In this document: positions 7,354 to 16,392 of the stretch, in pieces
How positions within the stretch are numbered: the first letter of the stretch is position 1
Layout of the letters: every line of letters starts with the position of its first letter
From: Alteromonadaceae bacterium
GTDB lineage: Bacteria; Pseudomonadota; Gammaproteobacteria; Enterobacterales; Alteromonadaceae
Direction of reading: 5' to 3'
NCBI GenBank assembly: GCA_027013165.1
Contig: JALUXV010000511.1
Coordinates: 1 to 33,929, forward strand
Length of the DNA: 33,929 bases
Position numbers and translations under genes: made by a program
The notes under the pieces: model-generated
The model's database searches: none
What the model was told of the DNA's origin: nothing
The model's input: the letters and a program-made list of their open reading frames with translations, nothing else

Positions 7354-7686
7354 TTAACTCGCTAGAATTGATTCGATAACTTCCTGCTTATTGGTTTTTA
7401 TCTTGTCGATGAAATCTTTGGGAGCATTGGTGTTGGGATCGTACTTATCACTCCAAATCATCATCTCAAGTATTATAGGTAGCATATCTTTTCCTGGCTG
7501 CTCTAACCGGTAAATTTTCTTTCTTTTGTCCTTAAGATCTATTTGTTTACTAATTAGCCCATCATTTTCCATTTGTAACAATCGGCTAGACAGAATATTG
7601 GTTGCCATTTTCTCGTCAGAAGCTTGCAGCTCTGAAAAAGAGCATTTTTGAAGGATAAGTAAAATATTGTCAGTACCTGCAAATAC
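7354..7686 (-). pseudogene. Decayed HxlR-type winged-helix regulator
   Basis: An ATG-initiated reading frame at 7608-7354 encodes 84 aa resembling the recognition half of an HxlR regulator (MATNILSSRLLQMENDGLI, then a basic wing). The same frame stays open upstream to 7686 and encodes more of the family pattern (ILLIL, then FSELQASDEK). About ten residues expected between these two segments are missing, and no usable start precedes them; a TGA stands at 7689-7687. The most likely reading is a gene that lost its N-terminus. The 84-aa product could still be made and could still be a partial DNA-binding protein. It would be the natural regulator of the adjacent hydrolase. Confidence 0.6.
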
Positions 7687-7848
7687 TCACTTTCTATACA
7701 CTTAACAAAAATATGGGTTCCGTGGTAAAGTTGCGCAGAATCACAGGTAGGTGCGCAGTGCGCTCGTATCTTAAACGCTTTGTTGCAACTGGTCTAAAGT
7801 TACTCTTTGTGCCGGTGAATCACGAATTTATAGGAAGTTAGGTTTTCA

Positions 7849-10446
7849 ATGACATTATCTACTGCTGACTTACGCCAAGCATTTATCGAATATTTTAAAC
7901 GTCACGGTCATCAAGCTGTGGCAAGTTCATCTCTTGTGCCAGCAGATGATCCGACGCTTCTTTTCACCAATGCGGGTATGAATCAGTTTAAGGATACCTT
8001 TCTAGGTACTGAAAAGCGCAGCTATACTCGTGCCGTATCTTCTCAGCGATGTGTTCGTGCCGGTGGTAAGCACAATGATTTAGAGAATGTTGGTTATACC
8101 GCGCGTCACCATACCTTTTTCGAAATGCTAGGCAACTTTAGCTTTGGCGATTACTTTAAAAAAGAAGCAATTGAGTTTGCATGGAATTTCCTTACTAAGG
8201 AAATAAAACTTCCTGAAGAAAAGTTACTTGTTACAGTTTATTCAGAAGATGATGAGGCGTATAGCCTTTGGCAAGACCACATGGGGCTTCCAGAGGAAAA
8301 AATTATTCGAATCAGTACGTCGGATAACTTCTGGTCTATGGGTGACACAGGACCATGTGGTCCGTGCTCAGAAATCTTCTATGACCACGGTGAGCACATT
8401 TGGGGTGGCCCTCCTGGGTCTCCAGAAGAAGACGGTGACCGTTTCATTGAAATTTGGAACTTGGTATTCATGCAATTCAACCGTCAAGCCGACGGTACTA
8501 TGGACCCGCTTCCTAAACCGTCTATCGATACGGGAATGGGGTTAGAACGTATTGCTGCTATTTTGCAGAATGTTCACAGCAACTACGAGATCGACGTTTT
8601 CCAAAACCTTATCAAAGCCGCTGCTGAAGTGGTAGGCACTCAAGACTTAGACAACAAGTCATTACGAGTGATTGCTGACCATATTCGCTCTTGTAGCTTC
8701 CTAATTTGTGACGGCGTTATGCCATCAAATGAGGGGCGAGGCTATGTGTTGCGCCGTATCATTCGACGTGCGGTACGACACGGCAATAAGTTGGGCGCTA
8801 ACGATGTTTTCTTTTACAAGTTGGTAAAAGCGTTAGCTAATGAAATGGGTGATGCTTACCCAGAATTGAAAGACCAACTTCCTGTTGTCGAAAAAGTATT
8901 AAAAGTAGAAGAAGAACAATTTAGCAAAACGCTTGCTCGTGGTATGACGATGCTAAACGACACGCTTTCTGACCTTGAAGGCGACACTATTCCAGGTGAT
9001 GTTGTGTTTAAGCTATACGATACCTATGGCTTCCCAACAGATCTTACTAACGACGTTGCCAGAGAGCACGAACTGAAAATCGATGAGGAAGGCTTTGAAG
9101 CCGCTATGCAAGCACAGCGCGCAAGGGCACAGCAAGCGAGTCAGTTCGGAACAGATTACAATGAAATACTTAATGTAGAGCAGGAAACTGACTTTACTGG
9201 CTACACCGACGTTGAAGGTGAGGCTACTGTTGTTGAGCTAATCGCAGGCAATGCCTTCGCAGACGCACTCAGTGATGGTGAGGAAGGTGTTATTGTTTTG
9301 AATCAAACGCCTTTCTATGCAGAAAGTGGTGGTCAGGTTGGCGACAAAGGCATCCTGCGCGTAGCCAATGGTGAGTTTGTTGTTACTGACACTCAAAAAA
9401 TGGGCAATGCTTTTGCACACCGAGGTGTTGCCAAAGGTGTTGTTAATAAGGGTGACACAGCAACCGCAGTAATTGACACCAATAATCGTGAAGCTATCAA
9501 GAAGAACCACAGCGCAACCCACCTATTGCATGCCGCACTTCGCGAAATTTTGGGCGAACATGTTACTCAGAAAGGGTCCTTGGTAGACGCGCAGCGTTTG
9601 CGTTTTGATTTCTCTCATTTTGAAGCAGTGACTGCTGAGCAGCTCAGTGAAATAGAGCGCAGAGTGAATGAAGAGATTCGAGCAAATCACTCTTTAGAAA
9701 CTGAACTGATGGACTTAGATGAAGCAAAAGCATCAGGTGCTATGGCGTTGTTCGGTGAAAAGTATGATGAGAAAGTTCGAGTGGTTACTATGGGACCATT
9801 CTCTGTAGAGCTTTGTGGTGGAACCCATGTTAAACGCACAGGTGACATTGGCCTGTTTAAAATTACTAGTGAGGCTGGTATTGCATCAGGTGTACGTCGT
9901 ATCGAAGCGGTATCAGGGGTTGGCGCGTTAGATGTTGTACAAGCACAACAGGCTGCGCTTAGTTCGCTATCGGGTTTACTGAAAACCGACGCACAAAATT
10001 TAGTTGAACGAGTCACTGCGCTGCAATCTCAAACTAAAGAACTAGAAAAAGCACTCAATTTGGCCAAACAAAAACTGGCGAGTCAGCAAGGGGCTGATAT
10101 GCTTAGTAATGCGGTCGAAATAAATGGTACGAAAGTACTTGTTGCCAAATTGGAAGGTGTCGAAGCTAAGTCGCTTCGCGGCATGATGGATGACATTAAA
10201 AACCGAATTGGCGAAGGGATCGTAATACTAGGTGTGGCCAACGAGGCGAAGGTTAACTTGATAGCAGGTGTAACTAAACAGCTCACTGGTAAAGTTAAAG
10301 CTGGTGAGTTAGTGAATTTTGTGGCAGCTCAGGTAGGCGGAAAAGGTGGTGGTCGACCTGATATGGCTCAAGCTGGTGGTGATAAACCAGAGAATCTTGG
10401 GAATGCTTTAGATTCTGTTAACGCATGGTTACAAGATAAGCTATAA
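7849..10446 (+). CDS. alaS: Alanyl-tRNA synthetase
   Basis: Joins alanine to tRNA-Ala and removes mischarged Ser and Gly. The 865-aa length and domain order are standard. The class II catalytic core starts with [14 protein letters not shown] and includes [15 protein letters not shown] and [12 protein letters not shown]. The editing domain has [13 protein letters not shown] and the CGGTH zinc/editing motif near residues 655-659. The C-terminal C-Ala domain ends with a Gly-rich [15 protein letters not shown] segment. An AGGAAG site lies 12 bases before the ATG, with a second TAGG closer. It is followed by csrA after about 135 bp, the order usual in gammaproteobacteria. Confidence 0.98.
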   Translation: MTLSTADLRQAFIEYFKRHGHQAVASSSLVPADDPTLLFTNAGMNQFKDTFLGTEKRSYTRAVSSQRCVRAGGKHNDLENVGYTARHHTFFEMLGNFSFGDYFKKEAIEFAWNFLTKEIKLPEEKLLVTVYSEDDEAYSLWQDHMGLPEEKIIRISTSDNFWSMGDTGPCGPCSEIFYDHGEHIWGGPPGSPEEDGDRFIEIWNLVFMQFNRQADGTMDPLPKPSIDTGMGLERIAAILQNVHSNYEIDVFQNLIKAAAEVVGTQDLDNKSLRVIADHIRSCSFLICDGVMPSNEGRGYVLRRIIRRAVRHGNKLGANDVFFYKLVKALANEMGDAYPELKDQLPVVEKVLKVEEEQFSKTLARGMTMLNDTLSDLEGDTIPGDVVFKLYDTYGFPTDLTNDVAREHELKIDEEGFEAAMQAQRARAQQASQFGTDYNEILNVEQETDFTGYTDVEGEATVVELIAGNAFADALSDGEEGVIVLNQTPFYAESGGQVGDKGILRVANGEFVVTDTQKMGNAFAHRGVAKGVVNKGDTATAVIDTNNREAIKKNHSATHLLHAALREILGEHVTQKGSLVDAQRLRFDFSHFEAVTAEQLSEIERRVNEEIRANHSLETELMDLDEAKASGAMALFGEKYDEKVRVVTMGPFSVELCGGTHVKRTGDIGLFKITSEAGIASGVRRIEAVSGVGALDVVQAQQAALSSLSGLLKTDAQNLVERVTALQSQTKELEKALNLAKQKLASQQGADMLSNAVEINGTKVLVAKLEGVEAKSLRGMMDDIKNRIGEGIVILGVANEAKVNLIAGVTKQLTGKVKAGELVNFVAAQVGGKGGGRPDMAQAGGDKPENLGNALDSVNAWLQDKL

Positions 10447-10545
10447 TAAAACCTGAATCTTTCAGCGAGTTTTTGGAAGTGACACAAAAACACGGAATCG
10501 CTGATGCCACTGCTGGGTCGTGCCGGCAGGTTGGCTAAGAAGTAG

Positions 10546-10573
10546 GGATATGTTCAGTGTTAAGGAACAGGAG
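10546..10573 (+). promoter_or_regulatory. csrA leader with three GGA motifs
   Basis: Three GGA triplets lie within 27 bases just before the csrA start: 10546-10548, 10564-10566 and 10570-10572. The last is inside the Shine-Dalgarno AGGAG (10569-10573). CsrA binds GGA in RNA loops, and csrA mRNA leaders in other gammaproteobacteria carry such sites. Translational self-repression is therefore likely here. Confidence 0.45.
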
Positions 10574-10580
10574 CAATAGA

Positions 10581-10778
10581 ATGCTTATTTTAACTCGTCG
10601 TGTAGGTGAAACGTTAATGGTAGGTGACGATGTTACCGTAACCGTGCTAGGCGTTAAGGGAAATCAAGTTCGTATTGGTGTGAATGCACCAAAAGAGGTG
10701 TCTGTACACCGAGAAGAGATTTACATGCGTATTCAGGCTGAGAAAGGTGGACAGCCAAGCGCATCGGATAACGGATAA
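10581..10778 (+). CDS. csrA: Carbon storage regulator CsrA
   Basis: A small RNA-binding dimer that controls translation and stability of many mRNAs by binding GGA motifs. The start is set at the ATG at 10581 because it gives the canonical [11 protein letters not shown]-terminus and follows AGGAG by seven bases. An in-frame upstream start at 10557 would add eight unusual residues. The product is 65 aa, the usual length for gammaproteobacteria, and retains Leu4 and Arg44, two residues central to RNA binding. A strong terminator follows directly. Confidence 0.97.
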   Translation: MLILTRRVGETLMVGDDVTVTVLGVKGNQVRIGVNAPKEVSVHREEIYMRIQAEKGGQPSASDNG

Positions 10779-10781
10779 TCC

Positions 10782-10812
10782 AAAAAAAGGTCAGCGAAAG
10801 CTGACCTTTTTT
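10782..10812 (+). terminator. Rho-independent terminator after csrA
   Basis: The stem GGTCAGC (10789-10795) pairs with GCTGACC (10800-10806) around a GAAA tetraloop. It is flanked by an A-run and followed by a T-run (10807-10812). The A-run/T-run pairing would let it work on both strands. Confidence 0.9.
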
Positions 10813-11022
10813 GTTTCTATCACATTTTTTTATTACTTCATCATCTAATTTTTACTGCTGATATCCAATATTGAAGGGCTAACTGTCAGAAGTTTCGAAA
10901 ATTCTTATGAGCGTCTATGCTTATCGTTAATGACTTCTTGGTGATTAAATAATCGAAAAATGCTTTTTTTGAGCGATTTGTTCAAAATGGCAGCGAGTGT
11001 TCATTTTTATATAAAAAAAGGT

Positions 11023-11050
11023 TTGACACCTTCCGATGAATCCGTAAAAT
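11023..11050 (+). promoter_or_regulatory. Promoter of the tRNA cluster
   Basis: The hexamers are -35 TTGACA (11023-11028), a 16-base spacer and -10 TAAAAT (11045-11050), followed by a GC-rich discriminator (GCAGCGC). A GC-rich discriminator is typical of promoters under stringent control, such as tRNA operons. Confidence 0.75.
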
Positions 11051-11063
11051 GCAGCGCACTTAC

Positions 11064-11157
<94 letters not shown>

Positions 11158-11191
11158 ATTCGTTGATGGTGGCGGTCAACAAAAGTTTTGC

Positions 11192-11268
11192 GCGTGTGTA
11201 GCTCAGCTGGATAGAGTACCTGGCTACGAACCAGGCGGTCGGAGGTTCGAATCCTTCCACACGCGCCA
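11192..11268 (+). tRNA. tRNA-Arg (ACG), copy 1
   Basis: The 77-nt cloverleaf has acceptor GCGTGTG/CACACGC, D-arm AGCTCAGCTGG, anticodon loop CTACGAA (ACG, read as ICG after editing) and T-arm GGTTCGAATCC, with an encoded CCA. It is identical to the second copy 52 bp downstream. Confidence 0.96.
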
Positions 11269-11320
11269 TTCAATTTATGCGTCACCTCTAACGGTAAAAG
11301 GTTAGAGTAAAAAAGGATTT

Positions 11321-11397
11321 GCGTGTGTAGCTCAGCTGGATAGAGTACCTGGCTACGAACCAGGCGGTCGGAGGTTCGAATCCTTCCACACGCGCCA
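11321..11397 (+). tRNA. tRNA-Arg (ACG), copy 2
   Basis: Identical base for base to the copy at 11192-11268, including the encoded CCA. The spacer between the two copies is not duplicated, so the duplication is either old or kept identical by gene conversion. It is the last gene of the tRNA transcript, nine bases before the terminator stem. Confidence 0.96.
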
Positions 11398-11405
11398 TAC
11401 AAGAA

Positions 11406-11431
11406 AACCCACCTTTCAGGTGGGTTTTTTT
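11406..11431 (+). terminator. Rho-independent terminator of the tRNA operon
   Basis: The stem AACCCACCT pairs with AGGTGGGTT around a TTC loop and is followed by a T-run. It lies nine bases after the end of the second tRNA-Arg. Confidence 0.9.
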
Positions 11432-11515
11432 ATCCCTCCATTTTAGTCATACATTCTCATATACTGTTTATTCGTGAGTATGTGATGTTTCTGCATATCT
11501 CAACAATTCAATGTT

Positions 11516-11806
11516 ATGAATAGAGTAATCACCTTGAAGAGATTTATCATTCGTTCTTTAGTACTTTACTTATTGCTCAGCCAAATAAGCAGTGCGTCAG
11601 TCACTATTAACGAGATGGAAAGGTGTAACAAAATTGCAGTAGCAATACTATCTGCTTGTTTAGCTGACAACACAGTAACGCCTAGTGAATGTTGGGTTAA
11701 ATCAGAAAGCGCCTACAAGGAATGCAGAACAAAGGTGTTTGAGAGACATCAATACCCCACAGAGCGACAAATAGAACAGGAAAAACGAGAGCGCCAACTT
11801 CGCTAA
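11516..11806 (+). CDS. Small exported cysteine-containing protein, unknown
   Basis: A 96-aa protein I do not recognise. It starts with a basic stretch (NRVITLKRFIIR), then a hydrophobic core (SLVLYLLLSQ) and a likely signal peptidase site after SSA near residue 28. The predicted mature part of about 68 residues has four cysteines spaced as two pairs (near residues 37, 48, 59 and 70), enough for two disulfides in the periplasm. The tail is highly charged (RQIEQEKRERQLR). No strong Shine-Dalgarno is seen before the ATG. It stands alone between the tRNA terminator and the oad genes and could be a species- or genus-specific gene. Confidence 0.6.
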   Translation: MNRVITLKRFIIRSLVLYLLLSQISSASVTINEMERCNKIAVAILSACLADNTVTPSECWVKSESAYKECRTKVFERHQYPTERQIEQEKRERQLR

Positions 11807-11900
11807 TTATTGGTCAATGATAGTCTGATATACCTGTCTTCATCCTTTTTACAAAATTGAACTATTCTTACACTAGGTATCGATTGCTCGAGAGCTGCCA

Positions 11901-12053
11901 ATGAAGTCTACAATAACCTTCCAGTTTTTAGCTGTGCCAAGCTATATTCCACAGAATGATTCACAATTACAGTTAGAATTGGTTGCCATGAACGCAAAAG
12001 ACTTTGCTAAGCAACTCGATACGGATTTCAGAGACACGTTAGGTTGCGTTTAA
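11901..12053 (+). CDS. Possible 50-aa small ORF
   Basis: An ATG-to-TAA frame of 50 codons in the 412-bp gap between the small exported protein and oadG. The predicted peptide is soluble, with no signal peptide. The ribosome site is weak (GAGAG, 12 bases upstream). I recognise nothing in it; it could be a chance ORF or the remains of a longer gene. The rest of the gap (12054-12218) is AT-rich and probably holds the oad promoter, but no clear hexamer pair with good spacing was found. Confidence 0.25.
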   Translation: MKSTITFQFLAVPSYIPQNDSQLQLELVAMNAKDFAKQLDTDFRDTLGCV

Positions 12054-12218
12054 ATTCAAACGGTAGTTTGAAAAGTTATGTAATATTTTTGTCTAATTTG
12101 CATGAAAACTACTTTTTTATACTACTTTGGTGGGTTTATATTCATCATGTGTTGATATTTGTTGTTTTTTTACAACTGGCGTGATACTTATTCGTAACTT
12201 TTTTTTCTAGAGAAAATC

Positions 12219-12482
12219 ATGAACACACAAGCGGTATCTAGTCTGCTAATGGAGGCAGGCTCACTCATGCTTATTGGTATGTTGTTTGTTTTCACTTTTC
12301 TGGGGTTGCTTATTGTGGGCGTTCGCTTGATCACAATTTGCTGTAATGCATTCCCCAGTGTAGAAGTCGAAAGCATAGTGCCGAACCCAAGAGCATCTGC
12401 CTCACCTAATGTCGACAATAAGGTTGTCGCCGCGATAACGGCAGCCATTCATACACATCGCCAAAATAACAAGCATAACTAG
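12219..12482 (+). CDS. oadG: Oxaloacetate decarboxylase, gamma subunit
   Basis: The small membrane subunit that holds the sodium-pumping oxaloacetate decarboxylase together and binds zinc in characterised enzymes. The 87-aa protein has one transmembrane helix (about residues 14-40, [20 protein letters not shown]) and a short variable cytoplasmic tail ending in a His-containing segment (HTHRQNNKH). The helix position and place before oadA are typical. The gap to oadA is 20 bp. Confidence 0.9.
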   Translation: MNTQAVSSLLMEAGSLMLIGMLFVFTFLGLLIVGVRLITICCNAFPSVEVESIVPNPRASASPNVDNKVVAAITAAIHTHRQNNKHN

Positions 12483-12502
12483 AAATTACTTCAGGAGTTA
12501 CC

Positions 12503-14293
12503 ATGTCAAAACCATTAGCCTTAACAGAGCTGGTCTTGCGTGACGCACACCAATCATTACTAGCAACAAGAATGCGTATTGAAGATATGTTGCCTATTGC
12601 TGAAAAGCTAGACAACGCGGGATTCTGGTCAATTGAATCTTGGGGCGGTGCTACCTTTGACGCCTGTATTCGCTACTTGGGTGAAGATCCATGGGAGAGA
12701 ATTCGACTATTAAAGGCTGCCATGCCAAAAACAAAACAGCAAATGTTGTTGCGCGGGCAGAACTTACTTGGGTACCGACACTACGCTGATGACGTGGTTA
12801 CTAAATTCGTTGAGCGGGCCCATGAGAATGGTGTAGATGTATTCCGCATATTTGATGCGATGAATGACATGCGTAATTTGCAAACAGCTATTAAGGCTAC
12901 TGTAGATTGTGGAGCGCATGCGCAAGGTACTATCAGCTATACCGTTAGTCCAGTACACAATTTGGCACTTTGGTTAGATATGGCGAAACAGCTAGAAGAT
13001 CTTGGCGTGCATTCAATCTGTGTCAAAGATATGGCTGGATTACTCAAACCATATGAATGTGAAGCGCTGATCACAGGCTTAAAGGAGACGGTAAGTGTGC
13101 CTATTGCAATGCAATGTCATGCTACCACTGGCCTAAGTACAGCCACCTACCAGAAAGCGATAGATGCAGGCATAGATATTCTTGATACTGCGATTTCACC
13201 AATGAGTATGACCTATGGTCATTCTGCGACAGAAACCTTAGTGTCGATTGTTGAAGGTACTCAACGTGATACTGGTATATCACTAGAAGGGCTTGAAGAC
13301 ATCGCTTCGTATTTTCGTGATGTTCGAACAAAATATGCCAAGTTTGAAGGTAGTCTTAAGGGAATTGATGCCCGAATTCTTACCGCTCAAGTACCGGGCG
13401 GTATGTTGACCAATATGGAAAATCAGCTCAAAGAGCAGGGTGCGCAAGATAAGTTTGAAGAGGTTCTTAAGGAAATACCGAAAGTTAGAGAAGACTTAGG
13501 CTTTATTCCACTGGTCACTCCTACGTCACAGATCGTTGGTACACAGTCAGTATTAAACGTTCTCACCGGAGAGCGCTATAAAACCATCACCAAAGAAACC
13601 GCAGGGGTACTTAAAGGTGAATACGGTGCAACAGCAGCGCCTGTGAACGCAGAACTACAAGCGCGAGTACTCGATGGCGAAGACGTTGTTACCTGCCGTC
13701 CCGCAGACTTAATAAGCCCGGAACTAGATAAACTAGAAGCAGAGCTTGGTGAATTGGCACAAAGCAAAGGTATTGCGCTTGCTGAGCAGCAAATTGACGA
13801 CGTACTGACGTATGCCTTATTCCCGCAAATAGGTCTTAAGTTTCTTGAAAATCGTGGCGATGCGTCGGCGTTTGAACCTGCGCCGGGTAATGAACCTTCT
13901 CAACCTGAAAAAACAGCAGTAGCTGCACCTGCACAAGGTGCGCCTAGTGCTTATGATGTTAACGTTGATGGCAAGCTCTATCACGTTGAAGTTGCTGCGT
14001 CTGGTACGCTAACCAATGTAACGCCAGTGACAACGCCAGCAGCCTCACAAACACCTGCGCAATCACCGGCAGTCGCGTCGAATGCGCAAATTGATGCCCC
14101 ATTAGCCGGTAATGTGTTTAAAGTGCTAGTTCGCCCTGGAGACGTTATACAAGACGGTGATGTGGTGATGATCCTTGAAGCCATGAAGATGGAAACGGAA
14201 ATACGTTCTGCGCACAGTGGGACAGTCTCTGATATTTTCGTTGGTGAAGGTGACGCAGTAACAACGGGTCAGCCGTTAATTGGGTTGGGCTAG
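12503..14293 (+). CDS. oadA: Oxaloacetate decarboxylase, alpha subunit (biotin protein)
   Basis: Transfers the carboxyl group of oxaloacetate to biotin, giving pyruvate. The 596-aa protein has the DRE-TIM-like carboxyltransferase barrel ([16 protein letters not shown] at residues 8-25; metal-binding HATTGLS near 210), a conserved linker domain (about 300-450), an Ala/Pro-rich hinge and a biotinyl domain at the C-terminus. The biotinylated lysine is K562 in EAMKM. An AGGAG site precedes the ATG by seven bases. It lies between oadG and oadB in the order GAB. The pump uses decarboxylation to export Na+, which fits a marine cell. Confidence 0.97.
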   Translation: MSKPLALTELVLRDAHQSLLATRMRIEDMLPIAEKLDNAGFWSIESWGGATFDACIRYLGEDPWERIRLLKAAMPKTKQQMLLRGQNLLGYRHYADDVVTKFVERAHENGVDVFRIFDAMNDMRNLQTAIKATVDCGAHAQGTISYTVSPVHNLALWLDMAKQLEDLGVHSICVKDMAGLLKPYECEALITGLKETVSVPIAMQCHATTGLSTATYQKAIDAGIDILDTAISPMSMTYGHSATETLVSIVEGTQRDTGISLEGLEDIASYFRDVRTKYAKFEGSLKGIDARILTAQVPGGMLTNMENQLKEQGAQDKFEEVLKEIPKVREDLGFIPLVTPTSQIVGTQSVLNVLTGERYKTITKETAGVLKGEYGATAAPVNAELQARVLDGEDVVTCRPADLISPELDKLEAELGELAQSKGIALAEQQIDDVLTYALFPQIGLKFLENRGDASAFEPAPGNEPSQPEKTAVAAPAQGAPSAYDVNVDGKLYHVEVAASGTLTNVTPVTTPAASQTPAQSPAVASNAQIDAPLAGNVFKVLVRPGDVIQDGDVVMILEAMKMETEIRSAHSGTVSDIFVGEGDAVTTGQPLIGLG

Positions 14294-14296
14294 TCG

Positions 14297-15427
14297 ATGG
14301 AAAAGTTTGAAATATTGTGGAATAGCACATCGCTTCCACACTTTCAGTCTGGTCAAGTGATCATGATGGTGGTGGGGTTAGTGTTACTGTACCTTGCCAT
14401 TGTTAAAAAGTTTGAACCATTGCTACTTGTTCCCATTGGTTTTGGCGCGCTTCTCACCAATATTCCGTTGGCTGGGTTTTCTGAAGTCGGTGGGTTGCTG
14501 TATTACATTTACCATATCGGTATCGACACTGGCGTATTCCCGCTACTCATTTTTATGGGGGTGGGAGCCATGACTGATTTTGGCGCATTAATCGCAAACC
14601 CCAGAATGCTGTTGCTGGGTGCCGCAGCGCAGTTTGGTATTTTTGCTACGCTTTTTGGCGCTATCGCTTTGAATTGGGTGCCTGGTTTTGAGTTTACGCT
14701 TAAAGATGCGAGTGCTATTGCTATTATTGGTGGAGCCGATGGCCCAACTGCGATTTTCCTAGCTTCTCGCTTGGCCCCCGAATTATTAGGCGCTATAGCA
14801 GTGGCGGCATATTCATACATGGCATTGGTGCCTATTATTCAACCACCCATCATGAAAGCACTGACGACTCCAGAAGAGCGCAAAATTCAGATGGCTCAAT
14901 TACGTCACGTGTCTTCACGGGAAAAGATTGTGTTCCCCCTTGCAGTACTGCTGATGACTATTCTCTTCTTACCGGCCGCAACGCCGCTAGTAGGAATGTT
15001 CTGCTTCGGCAACTTGATGAAAGAGTGCGGTGTGGTTGATAGACTCAGCAAAACTGCGCAAAATGAGCTAATTAATACTGTGACCATATTTCTTGGGCTT
15101 GCCGTTGGTTCTAAATTATCTGCTGATAAGTTTTTAACCGTAGAAACCCTGGGGATACTGGGGCTAGGTGCCATTGCTTTTGGTATCGGTACTGCTGCGG
15201 GCGTGCTCATGGCTAAATTAATGGGTAAGTTCAGCAAAGAGCCTATTAATCCGTTACTCGGCGCTGCTGGTGTTTCGGCAGTACCTATGGCGGCTCGTGT
15301 AGTTAACAAAGTAGGCTTAGAAGCTAACCCCCATAACTTCTTGTTAATGCACGCCATGGGACCAAACGTTGCTGGTGTTCTAGGTTCTGCTGTTGCTGCT
15401 GGCATCTTGTTGGCGTTGGTAGGATAG
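14297..15427 (+). CDS. oadB: Oxaloacetate decarboxylase, beta subunit (Na+ pump)
   Basis: The integral membrane subunit that removes CO2 from carboxybiotin and moves Na+ outward. The 376-aa protein has about nine hydrophobic segments and the family's ion-path motifs: GADGPT around residues 148-153 ([11 protein letters not shown]), [15 protein letters not shown] near 91, and the C-terminal [19 protein letters not shown] with the polar residues needed for transport. It starts three bases after oadA, so the two are coupled. No T-rich terminator follows; the long palindrome at 15438-15538 probably takes that role. Confidence 0.97.
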   Translation: MEKFEILWNSTSLPHFQSGQVIMMVVGLVLLYLAIVKKFEPLLLVPIGFGALLTNIPLAGFSEVGGLLYYIYHIGIDTGVFPLLIFMGVGAMTDFGALIANPRMLLLGAAAQFGIFATLFGAIALNWVPGFEFTLKDASAIAIIGGADGPTAIFLASRLAPELLGAIAVAAYSYMALVPIIQPPIMKALTTPEERKIQMAQLRHVSSREKIVFPLAVLLMTILFLPAATPLVGMFCFGNLMKECGVVDRLSKTAQNELINTVTIFLGLAVGSKLSADKFLTVETLGILGLGAIAFGIGTAAGVLMAKLMGKFSKEPINPLLGAAGVSAVPMAARVVNKVGLEANPHNFLLMHAMGPNVAGVLGSAVAAGILLALVG

Positions 15428-15437
15428 TTTAAGTTCT

Positions 15438-15538
15438 GGGAACGCATTATACTTTTTACGTCACGCCGTGAACCCCTCCATGGGGCTCGGCTTCGGCATC
15501 CAGGCCTTAGACGGACGTAAAAAATACAATGCGTTCCC
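15438..15538. repeat. Long palindromic element between oadB and sapF
   Basis: Arms of 25 bases (15438-15462 and 15514-15538) begin and end GGGAACGCATT / AATGCGTTCCC and match at 23 of 25 positions. The 51-base centre is GC-rich, unlike its surroundings, and contains smaller symmetries such as CCCCTCCATGGGG. It lies between convergent genes. The GC-rich core inside AT-containing arms has the look of a dispersed palindromic repeat (REP/MITE-like), and it could also end transcription from both sides. Confidence 0.65.
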
Positions 15539-15559
15539 TTGTAACCTCAAAGCTATTCT

Positions 15560-15584
15560 GCCGTAAAAAGTGTAGTGCGTACCC
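15560..15584. repeat. Degenerate half copy of the palindromic element
   Basis: The sequence from GCCGTAAAAAG to GCGTACCC matches the right arm of the preceding palindrome (15514-15538) at about 18-19 of 25 positions. It lies 22 bp further on, in the same orientation, and ends just before the sapF stop codon. Confidence 0.4.
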
Positions 15585-15588
15585 CGAG

Positions 15589-16392
15589 CTACTCATTAAG
15601 TGATTGCTTGGGCACTAAGTCACTGTAAGCCATAATTAGCTTCTTTGTTCTGGGGTGTTGAGGCCAGCGAAATAGGGTTTCAGTTTTCCCTTCCTCCACA
15701 ATATTACCGTTTTCCATGACGATAATACGGTCGGCAATATGTCGGACAATACCTAAATTATGGCTTATGAAGATAAATGCCATTCCCATTTCTTTTTGCA
15801 GCTTCAAAATCAAGTTCACCGTTTGCGAACGAATTGTAGGATCAAGAGCTGCGAAAGGTTCATCGGCAACAAGTACTTTGGGCTCTAACATTATTGCTCT
15901 TGCCAGAGCAACACGCTGTTGCTGCCCGTCTGAGAGCATGTGACGATAGAAATAGTAATGTTCTCGCAGCAATCCAACTTTGAGTAGCGTTTCCTCGATA
16001 AAATTTCTTCTTTGCTCTGTGCTTAGGCTAGTGTTCAGTCGCAAAGGTTCATCAAGAATGCGACCCACAGGGATTGCCGGATTCATAGAATCACTAGTAT
16101 GTTGCAGTATCATACGGATATCTCGGGTTCGCTTTTTTTGATCGGCGCGCTTTGAAAACCGAGCTGCATACTTGTGTTCATTGAGTTCGATGTCACCACT
16201 ATCCGCCGTAATTGCACCCACCAATAATTTAGCTAATAGTGATTTTCCCGAACGGTTCTCACCAATAACTGCAATTGTTTCTCCTTTGTCCACATTTAAG
16301 TTAATGGGCCCAAGTCGGAAAAAACCGCGTTTACCCTTGCTGTTGTTATCAGAGCAATAAGTCAGCTCTTTCACTTGCATAATATGGGTCAT
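15589..16392 (-). CDS. sapF: Peptide transport ATPase SapF
   Basis: The second ATPase of the Sap ABC importer, known in enteric bacteria for uptake of antimicrobial peptides and for other roles such as putrescine or potassium-linked transport. In this 267-aa protein the Walker A is GENRSGKS (near residue 43), with Asn where Gly/Ser is usual. The signature is LSDGQQQR, Walker B with catalytic Glu is VLVADEPF, and the switch His is in FISHN. Its start overlaps the sapD stop by four bases. It is the last gene of the operon and ends at the palindromic elements. Confidence 0.92.
   Translation of the reverse strand: MTHIMQVKELTYCSDNNSKGKRGFFRLGPINLNVDKGETIAVIGENRSGKSLLAKLLVGAITADSGDIELNEHKYAARFSKRADQKKRTRDIRMILQHTSDSMNPAIPVGRILDEPLRLNTSLSTEQRRNFIEETLLKVGLLREHYYFYRHMLSDGQQQRVALARAIMLEPKVLVADEPFAALDPTIRSQTVNLILKLQKEMGMAFIFISHNLGIVRHIADRIIVMENGNIVEEGKTETLFRWPQHPRTKKLIMAYSDLVPKQSLNE

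Noticed and set aside
11192-11397. Two identical tRNA-Arg genes as attachment sites of an integrated element
   Set aside because: Only 52 bp lie between them, with no integrase or cargo, and both copies are full-length. A simple tandem tRNA duplication explains it.
14905-15447. Long minus-strand reading frame antisense to oadB
   Set aside because: It lies wholly opposite a canonical membrane protein gene, is low in complexity and has no family features.
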